Assembly (NCBI GenBank): GCA_015488685.1 | Contig: WFNH01000090.1 | Location: 1-56,732 of the forward strand | Direction of reading: 5' to 3' | DNA: 56,732 nt | DNA from: Marinosulfonomonas sp. | GTDB taxonomy: Bacteria > Pseudomonadota > Alphaproteobacteria > Rhodobacterales > Rhodobacteraceae | Shown: positions 10,038-17,990 of the stretch, piece by piece | How positions within the stretch are numbered: the stretch's first letter is position 1 | Layout of the letters: every line of letters starts with the position of its first letter | Position numbers and translations under genes: made by a program | Notes under the pieces: generated by a model | Databases searched by the model: none | What the model was told of the DNA's origin: nothing | The model's input: only the letters and a program-made list of their open reading frames with translations

Positions 10038-10133
10038 CATCGGCACAAGTTTGCGTGAGCGAGGCGCAGTATGGTTGCGCCGGTCATGTCCTCTGGTTAG
10101 CTGTTCGTGAAATACGATTTTAAGGAGCAGCCC

Positions 10134-11189
10134 ATGACCCACGAATCCGTCAAGGAATATTACGGCGAAACCCTGCAAAGCAGTGCTGATTTGCAAACCA
10201 ACGCCTGTTGCACGGCAGGGGATGTGCCGGCACATTTGAAGAATGTTCTGGCCAAAATCCATGACGAGGTTCTGGTAAAATATTACGGTTGCGGGCTGAT
10301 CGCGCCCGATGCCCTGAAAGGCGCTCGGATACTTGATCTTGGCTCGGGGTCGGGCCGTGATGTCTATGCGCTGGCGGGGCTGGTGGGCGAGGGTGGCCAT
10401 GTGGTTGGCGTGGATATGACCGACGCGCAACTGGATGTGGCACGGGCGCATCAGGACTATCACGCGCAGGCCTTTGGCTATGCCAAACCCAACACCGAAT
10501 TCCACAAAGGCTATATCGAAAAGCTGGACGAATTGCCACTGGAGCCGGGCAGCTTTGACATCATCGTCTCCAACTGCGTGCTGAACCTTGCGATGGATAA
10601 AGAGGCCGTTTTGCGCAGCGCTTACAACCTGCTGAAACCGGGCGGCGAGATGTATTTTTCCGATGTCTATGCGGATCGCCGGATGCCGAAAGAACTGATC
10701 GGGGACAAGGTGCTTTATGGCGAATGCCTGTCCGGTGCACTTTACTGGAACGACTTTGAAAATATGGCCAAACGGGTCGGATTCCATGACCCGCGTCTGG
10801 TCGAGGACCGCGTGCTGACCATCGAAAACCCCGAAATCGAGGCCAAGGTGGGCAACATCGGCTTTAGCTCGGCCACCTACCGGTTGTTCAAAATCGACGG
10901 GCTGGAGCCAGCCTGTGAAGAATACGGGCAGGCGGTGATTTACAAGGGCACGATTGCGGAATGCCCCAACACATTCGCCTTGGACAAGCACCACGAAATC
11001 GAGGCGGGCAAGGTGTTTCCGGTCTGCGGCAACACTTACCGGATGCTGAACGAATCCCGCTTTTCTGCGCATTTCGAATTCATCGGCAATTGGGACACCC
11101 ATTACGGGCTGTTCGGGGATTGTGGCGGCGAAACGCCGTTTGATGGTCCGGTGGAAGGTGACGCCGCAACCAGCGGAAGTTGCTGTTAA
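10134..11189 (+). CDS. arsM: Arsenite S-adenosylmethionine methyltransferase (ArsM type)
   Basis: A class I SAM methyltransferase of 351 residues expected to methylate As(III). SAM motif DLGSGSGR lies at 68-75, followed by VVGVDMTDAQL. Candidate arsenic-binding cysteines are Cys148 (VSNCVLN) and Cys198 (YGECLSG), spaced 50 residues apart as in characterised ArsM, together with Cys53 (YYGCG). An extra CC pair near the N-terminus (NACCTAG) and a CC at the very C-terminus are also seen. The ATG at 10134 has a good AAGGAG; a start nine codons upstream lacks one. No arsR, arsC or efflux gene is nearby, so it stands alone. Confidence 0.88.
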   Translation: MTHESVKEYYGETLQSSADLQTNACCTAGDVPAHLKNVLAKIHDEVLVKYYGCGLIAPDALKGARILDLGSGSGRDVYALAGLVGEGGHVVGVDMTDAQLDVARAHQDYHAQAFGYAKPNTEFHKGYIEKLDELPLEPGSFDIIVSNCVLNLAMDKEAVLRSAYNLLKPGGEMYFSDVYADRRMPKELIGDKVLYGECLSGALYWNDFENMAKRVGFHDPRLVEDRVLTIENPEIEAKVGNIGFSSATYRLFKIDGLEPACEEYGQAVIYKGTIAECPNTFALDKHHEIEAGKVFPVCGNTYRMLNESRFSAHFEFIGNWDTHYGLFGDCGGETPFDGPVEGDAATSGSCC

Positions 11190-11230
11190 GTCTTGTCGTT
11201 ACCACGGCGGGCTGATAGCTGTTTTTCAAT

Positions 11231-11253
11231 CCCGATGGTTTTGATCGGGTTTG
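11231..11253 (+). terminator. Weak hairpin after arsM
   Basis: CCCGAT and ATCGGG arms around a 7-nt loop, followed by TTTG, between arsM and the ABC ATPase gene. It overlaps the region just before the next ribosome binding site. It could be a weak terminator or attenuator. Confidence 0.3.
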
Positions 11254-11268
11254 AAAGGGAAACGGCAC

Positions 11269-12354
11269 TTGTCACAGACACCTCCGCGCCTTGAAATCAG
11301 GGATATCATCCGCAGCTATGATGGCCGGCGGGTGGTGGACGGTGTGTCGCTAAAGGTCGAGCCGGGGCAGGTGACCTGCCTGCTTGGCCCGTCCGGTTGT
11401 GGCAAATCCACCACCCTGCGCATTATCGCAGGCGTCGAAATGCAGGATAGTGGCGAGATTTACGCAGATGGCGAACTGGTTTGCGACACCGTATTTCGCA
11501 TCCCGCCCGAGGGCCGATCAATCGGGTTGATGTTTCAGGATTTCGCCCTGTTTCCGCATCTAAGCGTGGCACAGAACGTCGGCTTTGGCCTGCCGCGCAA
11601 AGGGGCGAAGAACGAAGCGCGGATCATGGAACTGCTTGAACGGGTCGGGCTGGCGCATCATGCTGGGGATTACCCGCACCAACTGTCTGGTGGCGAACAA
11701 CAGCGGGTAGCACTGGCCCGCGCCTTGGCGCAGCGCCCGAAAATCATGCTGATGGACGAGCCGTTCTCGGGCCTTGATAACCGCCTGCGCGACGGCATCC
11801 GCGACGAAACGCTGGACCTGTTGAAAGAAGAAGGCACCGCCGTTCTGCTGGTCACACACGAGCCGGACGAGGCCATGCGCATGGCCGATGAAATCGCCCT
11901 GATGCGTGATGGCAAGATCATTCAGCAGGGCGCACCCTATAACATCTACAATAGCCCGCGCGACAAAAAAGCAGCGGCATTTTTTTCGGATATCAATGTA
12001 ATAGAGGGCACTGTTAAAGGGGCGCTGACCGAAACGCCCTTTGGCCAATTCCTTGCCCCCGGCGTGCCAGATGGCACCAAAGTGGAAATCGTTTCCCGCC
12101 CGCAGCACATACGCATTGATTTTGACCGTGGCGGGCGCGGCCCCAACCCGACAGCCAGCGATGGCGTGGCGGCGCGGGCCAGCGTGGTGCGGGCACGGTT
12201 CATGGGCCGCGAGAGCCTGGTGGAATTTCGCATGGATGCCGATGGCTCGGTTCTGAAGGCGACGGTGCCATCGGTGTTTCTACCCGCCGAAGGAACCGTG
12301 ATGTGGTTGACCCTGCCACGCGCGCGGTGTTTCGTGTTTCCCAAGACAGCGTAA
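11269..12354 (+). CDS. ABC transporter ATPase, Fe3+/spermidine-type (FbpC/PotA-like)
   Basis: A 361-residue ATP-binding subunit: Walker A GPSGCGKS, Q loop FQDFALFPHLS, signature LSGGEQQRVALARAL, Walker B IMLMDEPFSGLD, switch His in LLVTHEPDEAM. A C-terminal extension of about 100 residues fits the TOBE-like regulatory domain of the FbpC/PotA/MalK branch. The start is read as TTG at 11269 (MSQTPPRL), placed 8 bp after AAAGGGA; the alternative TTG at 11251 lies before that site. No permease or binding-protein gene is adjacent, so the substrate is unassigned. Confidence 0.88.
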   Translation: MSQTPPRLEIRDIIRSYDGRRVVDGVSLKVEPGQVTCLLGPSGCGKSTTLRIIAGVEMQDSGEIYADGELVCDTVFRIPPEGRSIGLMFQDFALFPHLSVAQNVGFGLPRKGAKNEARIMELLERVGLAHHAGDYPHQLSGGEQQRVALARALAQRPKIMLMDEPFSGLDNRLRDGIRDETLDLLKEEGTAVLLVTHEPDEAMRMADEIALMRDGKIIQQGAPYNIYNSPRDKKAAAFFSDINVIEGTVKGALTETPFGQFLAPGVPDGTKVEIVSRPQHIRIDFDRGGRGPNPTASDGVAARASVVRARFMGRESLVEFRMDADGSVLKATVPSVFLPAEGTVMWLTLPRARCFVFPKTA

Positions 12355-12375
12355 ACATAGAAAGCAAACCCGCGG

Positions 12376-13650
12376 ATGGCTGAATACCTGCCCCTTGAAA
12401 TCCCCGAAGACGGCAAGCTGGTGCATAACATCACCCGCTTTGCTCGTGCTTTGCGGGCCGCCGGTGTGCCGGTGGGGGCGGGGCGGCTGATCGGGGCGAT
12501 CCATGCGGTGCAGGCCACGGGGTTTTCGGATCAGCGCGATTTCTACTGGTGTCTGCACGCCTGTTTTGTCTCCAAACCCGAACAACGCGCGACCTTTCAT
12601 CAGGTGTTTCGCCTGTTCTGGCGCGATCCGCGTTATCTGGAACATATGATGGCGATGATGCTGCCCGCCGTGCGCGGGGTGCAGGAAGAACGCGCCGCCA
12701 AATCCGCCGAAAAACGTGCAGCCGAGGCGCTGCTGGACGGGGTATCCCGCGATGTGCCTGACGTTGGCGAAGAGGGCGAAAGCGAGATCGAGATTGATGC
12801 CAGCTTGACCATGTCGGCCGAGGAGCGGCTGCGATCGCTCGATTTCGAACAGATGAGCGTGGCGGAAATGGCCGAGGCCAAGCGGATGCTGGCGCGGCTG
12901 ACCTTGCCGGTGAAGCCGCTGCAATCGCGGCGCACGGTGCGGGATGCACGGGGCCGCGTGCTGGACTGGCGGCGCACCATGCGGGACGCGATGCGCCAGG
13001 GCGGCGAGGTGCAGGCGCTGGCGGTGAAAAAGCGCCGTGTTCGCTGGCCCAATCTGGTGGTGATCTGCGATATATCCGGCTCCATGTCGCAATATTCCCG
13101 TGCGGTGCTGCATTTTTTGCACGCGGTTGCCAATCAAAAAGGCGCGGGCTGGTCCAGGGTTTACGGGTTCACCTTTGGCACCCGCCTGACCAACATCACC
13201 CGCCATCTGGCCACGCGCGATGTGGATGCGGCGTTATCCGCCGCTGGCGCGGAAGCGCAGGACTGGGAGGGCGGCACTCGGATCGGGGCCTGTCTGCATC
13301 GGTTCAATCGGGACTGGTCGCGACGGGTGCTGGGGCAGGGGGCGGTGGTGCTATTGATCACCGACGGGCTGGACCGTGATGACGCGGGGGCGCTGGGGCG
13401 TGAAATGGAGCGATTGCACCTGTCGGCCCGCCGCCTGATCTGGCTGAACCCCTTGTTGCGCTGGGATGGTTTTGCGCCAAAGGCGCGCGGGATTGCGGCG
13501 ATGTTACCGCATGTGGACAGCTTTAGGGCGGGGCATAATATTGCATCCCTGGAAGCGCTGGCGCAGGCGATTTCAAGCCCTGATGACATGGGAGAAAAGG
13601 CGCGCCTGATGGCGGTGCTGAACTCAGGTGCTGTGCCGGATCAGTTGTGA
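12376..13650 (+). CDS. VWA-domain protein of the CoxE family
   Basis: A 424-residue soluble protein with a C-terminal von Willebrand factor A domain. The MIDAS metal site is visible as DISGSMS (DxSxS), with later VLLITDGLDRDD contributing the acidic residue. The N-terminal half is a helical region typical of CoxE-like proteins, which work with a MoxR-type AAA ATPase (CoxD) in maturation of molybdenum hydroxylases. It starts 21 bp after the ABC ATPase gene. No MoxR gene is adjacent, but CoxS/L/M-like and XdhC genes lie about 4-10 kb away on the same strand. The last 27 bp overlap the convergent Hint gene. Confidence 0.85.
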   Translation: MAEYLPLEIPEDGKLVHNITRFARALRAAGVPVGAGRLIGAIHAVQATGFSDQRDFYWCLHACFVSKPEQRATFHQVFRLFWRDPRYLEHMMAMMLPAVRGVQEERAAKSAEKRAAEALLDGVSRDVPDVGEEGESEIEIDASLTMSAEERLRSLDFEQMSVAEMAEAKRMLARLTLPVKPLQSRRTVRDARGRVLDWRRTMRDAMRQGGEVQALAVKKRRVRWPNLVVICDISGSMSQYSRAVLHFLHAVANQKGAGWSRVYGFTFGTRLTNITRHLATRDVDAALSAAGAEAQDWEGGTRIGACLHRFNRDWSRRVLGQGAVVLLITDGLDRDDAGALGREMERLHLSARRLIWLNPLLRWDGFAPKARGIAAMLPHVDSFRAGHNIASLEALAQAISSPDDMGEKARLMAVLNSGAVPDQL

Positions 13651-14598
13651 CAGCATTTTCCCTTCCGAGACCCGCAAGGCAAGCCGTGCTGTGGCGCCAT
13701 AGCCGGAAATCGTATCCGGTGCCAGATCCGGAAACAGGGCCAACACCTCGTCCTGTGTTGCACGCTCCAGTGCCGATAGTGTGGCGGCACTGGGGTGGAA
13801 GCTTTCGGTCGGGCAGCCCTGGGCATAGATGATTTCATGTTTGTCAAACAGGATGTGGAAATAGGTCACCATGCCGCCGGTTTGACGGGTTACGTCATGA
13901 TCCGATAACAGTGCTTTGGCAGGAACCAGAACCTCGGGCATGTTGAACAGCAGTTCCGCCTGCCATCCCCTGACCAGCATCCGGTGTTGGGGCGAAACCA
14001 GCAGATCACGGGTATTGCCCATCACGCCTTTGCGAAACCTGATCGGGGCGAATGATCCGGTTGCGGGCCGGCTGCAAGAGCCGATCCAGCGGATTGCCTG
14101 CAGGCCATGATCCATCGTGACCACCTGATCACCGGCCACCAGATCATCCACAGCAATTTCACCTTTTGGGGTTAAGATGCGGGTGCCGGAAACAAAACAG
14201 GGCAGAACCTCGCTGTAGACGTTGTTAGCGGTCGTGCGGGTATAGGTATGCCCGATGACCAGCGGGACGGATGCGCCGGGCAGGCTGAAAAGGGCTGTTG
14301 TTGTTTGCCATGCCCCTGCGACTTTGGGGATGTAGATGTCATCGTTTCCGTCGGCGTCCAGACCACGGGCGCCGCCGTAATAGAACGTATCCCCGACATT
14401 CCACCCTACAGGCGCGCCAGGGCCAAGTGACTGTATTACGGGTGCCGCCCCGGTTTCCGAAGAGGGGTCGTCATCGCCAACGCCGAAATTGTCGTCAGAG
14501 TCGTAAACCGTGACGGTGAATGAGCCGGTAACCGTAAACGTGCCATTTGCAGTTCCGCTGATTGTGTAGAGTGTGTAGGTATAGGTTCCGGCCGGCAT
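13624..14598 (-). CDS. Hint-domain protein 2
   Basis: A 324-residue protein. The first about 130 residues are Thr/Gly/Asp-rich beta-type sequence (TYTYTLYTISG, VYDSDDNFGVGDDD) like RTX or VCBS-type surface proteins. The Hint_2 domain begins at Cys in CFVSGTRILTPKG, then GDQVVTMDHGLQAIRWIG, LLVSPQHRMLV and VTYFHILFDKHEIIYAQG. No signal peptide is visible, so export, if any, would be by a type I-like or other route (inference). The 3' end overlaps the VWA gene by 27 bp in convergent orientation. The upstream 169 bp to the next Hint gene is AT-rich and holds no gene. Confidence 0.8.
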   Translation of the reverse strand: MPAGTYTYTLYTISGTANGTFTVTGSFTVTVYDSDDNFGVGDDDPSSETGAAPVIQSLGPGAPVGWNVGDTFYYGGARGLDADGNDDIYIPKVAGAWQTTTALFSLPGASVPLVIGHTYTRTTANNVYSEVLPCFVSGTRILTPKGEIAVDDLVAGDQVVTMDHGLQAIRWIGSCSRPATGSFAPIRFRKGVMGNTRDLLVSPQHRMLVRGWQAELLFNMPEVLVPAKALLSDHDVTRQTGGMVTYFHILFDKHEIIYAQGCPTESFHPSAATLSALERATQDEVLALFPDLAPDTISGYGATARLALRVSEGKMLSQLIRHST

Positions 14599-14767
14599 TG
14601 TTTTACTCGCAATATGTCTCTTGGAAAATATTTTGGTTGCGAGAGAAATATTACTGGCTTTGTTCTTAGATAGCTAGCGTAAGAGGCCCAATATATTGAT
14701 TTTGTGCCGATTTGAGGTGAAATAATAGCAGAGACACCCTTTTGGCGATTGAGGCGTAAGGGTAACT

Positions 14768-15976
14768 TTACTGCAGCGTGAATTCACCTAGTGCAGGCTT
14801 GTTATTCTTGCGGTGCCGCCCTGCCATATTGCGTGTCTTTTGGCCACGGACCAGCATTCGCGCAGGCGCTGGCGGGGTGCTTTTGAATTTGTCCCATCCA
14901 GATCCGAAAACCAGGCGTAGTTCGGCACGCGCCTCAGGCTCGATCACATGCAGGGTTTCGGTGCCCAGATACAGGCTTTCGGCGGGCGCGCTTTCGGCAA
15001 ACAGGATTTCGTGCTTGTCCATCAGGATGTGATAGTAGGTGATGCTGCCTGTTATAGGTGCCACATCGATGCCTTCGATTGCGGTCAGGTCTTTGGCGGG
15101 GGCCAGAACCTCGGGCTTGCCATACATGCGGCTTGCGATTTTCGAGCAAAGCAGCAGACGATGATGACGTGATACCATCAGATCGCGGCGTGGTAATCCT
15201 GCCCCCAACGCACCTTTCGCAACCCGAATTGGTCCAAGAACCGGATGGTTGCGCAGTTTGGCCAAGGGCCAGTGCCGCGCCCAGAGCCAGCGGATGGGTT
15301 GTGATCCATGGTCTTTGGTCAGCAGTAAATCACCGGGGCGCAGCTGTTCAATGGCTCGCGGGCCTGTGGGCGTATCAAACAATGTGCCTTGTGTGAAACA
15401 AATGTTCGTGGTGCCGGGCGTCGGGGTGGAATTGTTGACGAATGTATTAGAACCATCCGGCGAGCGCTGGATCGAAAATCCGTCAATATCCGAGCCAAAA
15501 TCTTCACCAAATCCTACACGTGTAGCGGTGCCGGAAAAGCCGCCGTAAGTGGCGGTTGGGTCGTCCAGCGCGTCCCCGTTATAGGTGGCCTGAATATATT
15601 CGTCATTTGTGGGGTCGTATACAACAACGTTGTCGCCGCCGTTGTTGATCAAAGCAGAACCGCGCCCTGCATCAAAAAACAAATCATCCGGCCCGCCGGT
15701 CGGCAGGCTGCCGCCGGCTTGAACGCCGGAAATGACCATCGCATGGCCACCAGATTGTAGGGTGGTACCGGGAGGAAAGGTGAACCAGTTCCCAACACCC
15801 TGATCCCACAATTGTAAGCCGGAAATATCAATCGCAGCATTGGAAGTATTCACGAGTTCGATATATTCGTCCGTCGCAGAGGCAGTTCCGTTTCCATCGG
15901 TATCAAAATTGTTTGCTCCATTCGGATCAACGAGGATCTCGTTAATAACAATTCCGCCAAGTAACTGATCAGCCAT
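14768..15976 (-). CDS. Lamin-tail-like domain plus Hint domain protein (Hint protein 3)
   Basis: A 402-residue protein with two parts. Residues about 8-190 resemble a lamin-tail domain: GIVINEILVDPNGAN, DEYIELVNTSNAAIDISG, LQLWDQG, and a late GFSIQRSPDGSN. Residues about 195-370 form a Hint_2 domain: Cys in CFTQGTLFDTPTG, GDLLLTKDHGSQPIRWLW, LMVSRHHRLLL and ITYYHILMDKHEILFAE. A short basic tail (GRHRKNNK) ends the protein. The start is set at ATG 15976 (MADQLLGG); the frame remains open for 32 codons upstream, but that part includes unrelated aromatic sequence. Lamin-tail domains are common in secreted bacterial proteins, so display or release after cleavage is plausible but unproven. Confidence 0.78.
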   Translation of the reverse strand: MADQLLGGIVINEILVDPNGANNFDTDGNGTASATDEYIELVNTSNAAIDISGLQLWDQGVGNWFTFPPGTTLQSGGHAMVISGVQAGGSLPTGGPDDLFFDAGRGSALINNGGDNVVVYDPTNDEYIQATYNGDALDDPTATYGGFSGTATRVGFGEDFGSDIDGFSIQRSPDGSNTFVNNSTPTPGTTNICFTQGTLFDTPTGPRAIEQLRPGDLLLTKDHGSQPIRWLWARHWPLAKLRNHPVLGPIRVAKGALGAGLPRRDLMVSRHHRLLLCSKIASRMYGKPEVLAPAKDLTAIEGIDVAPITGSITYYHILMDKHEILFAESAPAESLYLGTETLHVIEPEARAELRLVFGSGWDKFKSTPPAPARMLVRGQKTRNMAGRHRKNNKPALGEFTLQ

Positions 15977-16118
15977 ACTGCACGCTCGCTTCGGGATGTA
16001 TTCCGAAAAAATTGATTGCAGGTATGTGAATACGCCAGAATACCCGCTTAGTTTAACATACCAGTCAGGCAAGGGCTTCTCAAGGTCGCGATATATATAC
16101 TTGGTTACTGTGACTGAT

Positions 16119-16135
16119 TGCGCTGAATCAGCGCA
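16119..16135. repeat. 17-bp palindrome in the divergent region
   Basis: TGCGCTGA-A-TCAGCGCA, perfect 8-bp arms around one base, lies between the divergent Hint 3 and permease genes. It could be an operator for either direction; no regulator gene adjoins. Confidence 0.35.
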
Positions 16136-16158
16136 GTTTGCAAAATCGCTCCCTTTTT

Positions 16159-16174
16159 ATTGACAATCGTCAAT
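16159..16174. promoter_or_regulatory. Dyad overlapping a -35-like TTGACA
   Basis: ATTGAC-AATC-GTCAAT, perfect 6-bp arms with a 4-bp centre. It contains TTGACA (16160-16165), the best -35 candidate for the permease pair; a -10 around 16182-16188 is poor. Its geometry is the same as the ATTCAA/TTGAAT dyad at 16203-16218. Confidence 0.4.
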
Positions 16175-16202
16175 GCAAGGCGCATATCGCCCACCGTAAG
16201 AC

Positions 16203-16218
16203 ATTCAATATCTTGAAT
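16203..16218. promoter_or_regulatory. ATTC-N8-GAAT operator candidate (SqrR/BigR type)
   Basis: ATTCAATATCTTGAAT lies 27-42 bp before the permease start. It fits the ATTC-N8-GAAT consensus recalled for SqrR, the sulfide/persulfide-responsive ArsR-family repressor of Rhodobacterales. With the dyad at 16159 this would place repressor sites over and downstream of the promoter. No sqrR/bigR gene is in the window. Confidence 0.5.
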
Positions 16219-16244
16219 ACGTCAAGCTATGGAAAGGATAAATT

Positions 16245-16796
16245 ATGCTTATGGACTGGAAAATAGGAGGGGTGGCGCTGGGCGTTGTGTTTTTCCTGGC
16301 CGTTCTCCTTGTCAAACCGATCGGGGTTTCTACGCAGTTCGTGATCCTGGACGGGATTGCCTGGAATGCTGTTGACAGCTCGGTCATCACACAGACTGAA
16401 GATGGCAAATACACCTCGACCAACCCCTATCTGGCAAAATCACACGGCAAATATGCCAAACACGCCGCAAATCCGCTGAACTACAGCTTTGTCTTTGTGA
16501 TTGCGATGGTTCTGGGGGCTGCCGCTTCGGCCCTGTCGCGCGGACGTGAAAGCGCCGAGGAACGCAGTGTGCCGCAAATCTGGCGTGCCAATTTCGGCGA
16601 CAGCAAGGCCAAGCGCTATGCCGCTGCCTTTGTCGGTGGCTTTATCGTGCTTTACGGCGCGCGTCTGGCCGGTGGCTGCACCTCGGGCCATATGATGAGC
16701 GGCCTGATGCAGACATCGCTGTCGGGCTATTTGTTCACGCTGGGCGCATTCGGGGCCGCGATCCCGACTGCCATGATCATGTATAAAAGGAGCTAA
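16245..16796 (+). CDS. YeeE/YedE-family sulfur-compound permease subunit (PmpA-like)
   Basis: A 183-residue inner-membrane protein with about four hydrophobic segments and the hallmark GGCTSGHMMSG near residue 144, whose Cys is conserved in YeeE/YedE thiosulfate or sulfur-compound transporters. A hydrophilic loop (QTEDGKYTSTNPYLAKSHGKYAKHA) separates the first and second membrane segments. GGAAAGGA lies 6 bp before the ATG at 16245; an ATG two codons later is also possible. It is followed after 3 bp by a second half-size YeeE/YedE gene, and the two together match the size of a full two-domain YeeE. Confidence 0.87.
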   Translation: MLMDWKIGGVALGVVFFLAVLLVKPIGVSTQFVILDGIAWNAVDSSVITQTEDGKYTSTNPYLAKSHGKYAKHAANPLNYSFVFVIAMVLGAAASALSRGRESAEERSVPQIWRANFGDSKAKRYAAAFVGGFIVLYGARLAGGCTSGHMMSGLMQTSLSGYLFTLGAFGAAIPTAMIMYKRS

Positions 16797-16799
16797 GCC

Positions 16800-17393
16800 A
16801 TGACTATTGTTCTTGCACTTGTTATCGGCGGGCTGTTTGGCTTTGTTCTGGACCGGATCGGGGCGACAAACCCGAACTGGATCATCAAAATGCTGAACCT
16901 GTCCAACCTGCACCTGATGAAAACCATTCTGCTGGCCATCGGCGTTGGTTCGGTGCTGATGTTCGCTGGCCAGATGGTCGGTTTCGTTAACGTCGGCCAC
17001 ATGTCGGTCAAAACTGCTGAAGTGGGCGTTTTTGTTGGCGGTCTGCTGCTGGGCTTTGGCTGGGCGTTCTCGGGCTTTTGCCCCGGCACCGGTGTGGCGG
17101 CTGCGGCTTCCGGTCGTAAAGATGCACTGTTCTTTATCGCTGGTGGCCTGTTGGGCGCTGCGGCCTATATGGCGACTTATGGTTCGATCATGAACACCTT
17201 CCTGTTCGACAAAATCGGCGGCGGCAAGGTGACTTTGGGCACTGTTCCCGGTTCGAAATTCGAAGGTCTGACCGGCATCCCCGGCGATCTGCTGGGCATT
17301 GCGCTGGGCGTTGCGTTTATCGTCGTTGCCTTTGCCCTGCCAAACAAACTGGTTGGTGGCGGTGCTTCTTCTGATGCCGTTCCGGCTGAATAA
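16800..17393 (+). CDS. YeeE/YedE-family sulfur-compound permease subunit (PmpB-like)
   Basis: A 197-residue membrane protein with the conserved GFCPGTGVAAAASGR motif near residue 97, the partner of the GGCTSGH motif in the preceding gene. AAGGAG precedes the ATG and the intergenic gap is 3 bp, so the two are translationally close. Expected role is uptake of thiosulfate or related sulfane sulfur across the inner membrane (family inference). A rho-independent terminator follows at 17418. Confidence 0.87.
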   Translation: MTIVLALVIGGLFGFVLDRIGATNPNWIIKMLNLSNLHLMKTILLAIGVGSVLMFAGQMVGFVNVGHMSVKTAEVGVFVGGLLLGFGWAFSGFCPGTGVAAAASGRKDALFFIAGGLLGAAAYMATYGSIMNTFLFDKIGGGKVTLGTVPGSKFEGLTGIPGDLLGIALGVAFIVVAFALPNKLVGGGASSDAVPAE

Positions 17394-17417
17394 AAACAAA
17401 CCCACTCACGGGTTGAG

Positions 17418-17452
17418 CGGCCGCAGGGGAAACCTTGCGGCCGTTTTCGTTT
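17418..17452 (+). terminator. Rho-independent terminator after the permease pair
   Basis: CGGCCGCA / TGCGGCCG arms with a 10-nt loop, followed by TTTTCGTTT, about 25 bp after the stop codon. Confidence 0.8.
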
Positions 17453-17522
17453 CCGCATCATTCGGGTCGTAAAAGGTTTTGGGGGCAGTAAGGATAGGCG
17501 GACAAACCTGAAAGGAAACTAC

Positions 17523-17990
17523 ATGACCCTAACGTATCTGCCTTATGATCCCGACTGGGTAGCCAGTATTCGCGATGGCGGCCCCGATGCCTATGGCCAG
17601 CCTGCCGAGCGCAGCATTTCCGATGGCACTGGCAACCCCTGCCGCCATTGCCTGACCGACATCCCCAAGGGCGCTGAGATGCTGATCTGTGCCGCCCGCC
17701 CGTTCCCTGACCCACAGCCCTATGCCGAAACCGGCCCGATCTTTTTATGTGCCGACTGTTTGCCCTACACCGGCGATGGCCTGCCGCCGGTGCTGGCAAG
17801 CCGCAAAGAATGCCTGCTGAAAGCTTACGGCGCGGATAACCGGATCATCTATGGCACAGGGCAGATCACCCCGACCGCCGAAATCGAGGAATACGCTGGG
17901 GCCTTGTTATCGGACCCGAAGGTTGCCTATGTTGATGCAAGATCGGCCACCAACAACTGTTTCACCCTAAGGATCATCCGCACCCTATGA
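17523..17990 (+). CDS. DUF1203 protein
   Basis: A 155-residue cytoplasmic protein of the DUF1203 family, recognised from NPCRHCL near the first third, the ICAARPFPDPQPYAETGPIF block and a following CADCLPY. The CxxC and CxxC-like spacing could bind metal, which is an inference. AAAGGAAA precedes the ATG. The stop overlaps the start of xdhC by 4 bp (ATGA), so the two are very likely cotranscribed. No biochemical role is known to me. Confidence 0.82.
   Translation: MTLTYLPYDPDWVASIRDGGPDAYGQPAERSISDGTGNPCRHCLTDIPKGAEMLICAARPFPDPQPYAETGPIFLCADCLPYTGDGLPPVLASRKECLLKAYGADNRIIYGTGQITPTAEIEEYAGALLSDPKVAYVDARSATNNCFTLRIIRTL

Noticed and set aside
9765-11102. 445-codon minus-strand ORF opposite trkH and arsM
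   Set aside because: Shadow of two clear genes; no recognisable motif.
13624-13650. Overlap of the VWA and Hint 2 genes as evidence of a miscalled stop
   Set aside because: Both frames are continuous and the C-termini look natural; a short convergent overlap is acceptable.
16440-17405. 321-codon minus-strand ORF opposite the YeeE/YedE pair
   Set aside because: Gln/His/Asp-rich antisense translation of two membrane genes.
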